64,000 bases of DNA from Sabellastarte sp. h YS-2021 (lineage: Eukaryota; Annelida; Polychaeta; Sabellida; Sabellidae): positions 60,742,255-60,806,254 of the forward strand of contig OZ024933.1 in assembly GCA_964017235.1 (NCBI GenBank), given 5' to 3'. The first letter of the stretch is position 1; each line of letters starts with the position of its first letter. Made by a program: the position numbers and the translations under genes. This document shows positions 63,680 through 64,000 of this stretch, one piece after another. The notes beneath the pieces were generated by a model, which saw nothing but the letters and a program-made list of their open reading frames with translations, was not told the origin of the DNA and searched no databases.

Positions 63680-64000
63680 AAAACCCCTATCATCTGGAGA
63701 AAAAAGGTTACAGCATCGGTTCGTGCCAGGATATCCACCAGAAAAGCTAAGAAAAATGGAACCTTTCAGAATGGATCATACCTACAAGAGGCTGTGAATC
63801 CTCGGAAGCTAAGTAAGTCATCTGTAAGACTGAATCCTGAATCTAACCTGTCACAAGCTACTTTTTGCTACCTACTTTGATAAATCATGACATTGCACTA
63901 TTTTAAAAACAAATGTTAGAATCATGGTTTACTTTTTTCAGCACAGCCAACAATGGTGCAAGAAATTTTGAGAGAAAAAATAGCACCGAATAAATGCATT
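63680..64000 (+). CDS. Possible two exons of an unknown host gene
   Basis: A basic frame (IIWRKKVTASVRARISTRKA, then FQNGSYLQEAVNPRKL) ends at a good donor, CGGAAGCTAA/GTAAGTC, at about 63815. After a short intron, TTTACTTTTTTCAG is followed by CACAGCCAACAATGG, reading QPTMVQEILREKIAPNKCI to the window edge in matching phase. I do not recognise the protein. The first exon's acceptor is unclear. Confidence 0.35.

Overview
This window is animal nuclear DNA: intron-rich, AT-rich and heavily loaded with transposons. Expanded HSPA12-type (HSP70-like) genes, Ngaro/DIRS-type tyrosine-recombinase retrotransposons, CR1/L2-type and L1-type LINEs and PIF/Harbinger elements together fit a lophotrochozoan such as a bivalve mollusc. 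That placement is an inference from gene content, not a species identification.

Host genes. From about 2.2 to 16 kb, on the minus strand, lie two tandem HSPA12-like genes. The upstream one can be followed through five exons with matching splice phases (16007 to 5567). Its three nucleotide-binding signatures are all replaced, and it carries an in-frame stop and a one-base insertion, so it looks like a decaying or non-ATPase paralogue. The second gene starts at 2583 with an intact signature and runs off the left edge. From 52.6 to 42.0 kb, also on the minus strand, five phase-compatible exons encode RRM repeats like those of PARP10/PARP14-type proteins, with one apparent one-base deletion. A pair of possible plus-strand exons lies at the right edge (63.7-64.0 kb).

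Mobile elements. A Ngaro-like element (9.4-14.0 kb, minus) sits in intron 2 of the HSPA12-like gene. A second Ngaro element (20.3-27.2 kb, plus) shows full A1-ORFs-B1-A2-B2 split direct repeats, with gag broken at poly-G tracts. A third, truncated copy (43.5-49.4 kb) has a nearly complete CR1/L2-type LINE inserted in its recombinase gene; that LINE encodes a 2A-like motif. A PIF/Harbinger element at 36.3-41.3 kb has terminal inverted repeats, a TTA target duplication, an intact transposase and an intact MADF protein, so it may be autonomous. A decayed relative lies at 51.1-51.8 kb. Smaller items are two TIR elements with target duplications (30.5-31.7 and 35.8-36.0 kb), LINE relics, 5S- and tRNA-derived pieces, and several tandem repeats.

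Most notable. The L1-type LINE at 54,781-60,740 (10-bp target duplication, A-rich tail) has an ORF1 whose usual coiled coil, RRM and C-terminal domain run straight, in one frame, into a NADAR (YbiA/DUF1768) domain. NADAR enzymes act on ADP-ribose-type N-glycosidic linkages. A retrotransposon RNA-binding protein carrying such a domain would be an unusual architecture. This copy is dead: ORF1 has a TGA inside NADAR, the endonuclease is frameshifted, and the reverse transcriptase lacks its catalytic xADD box.
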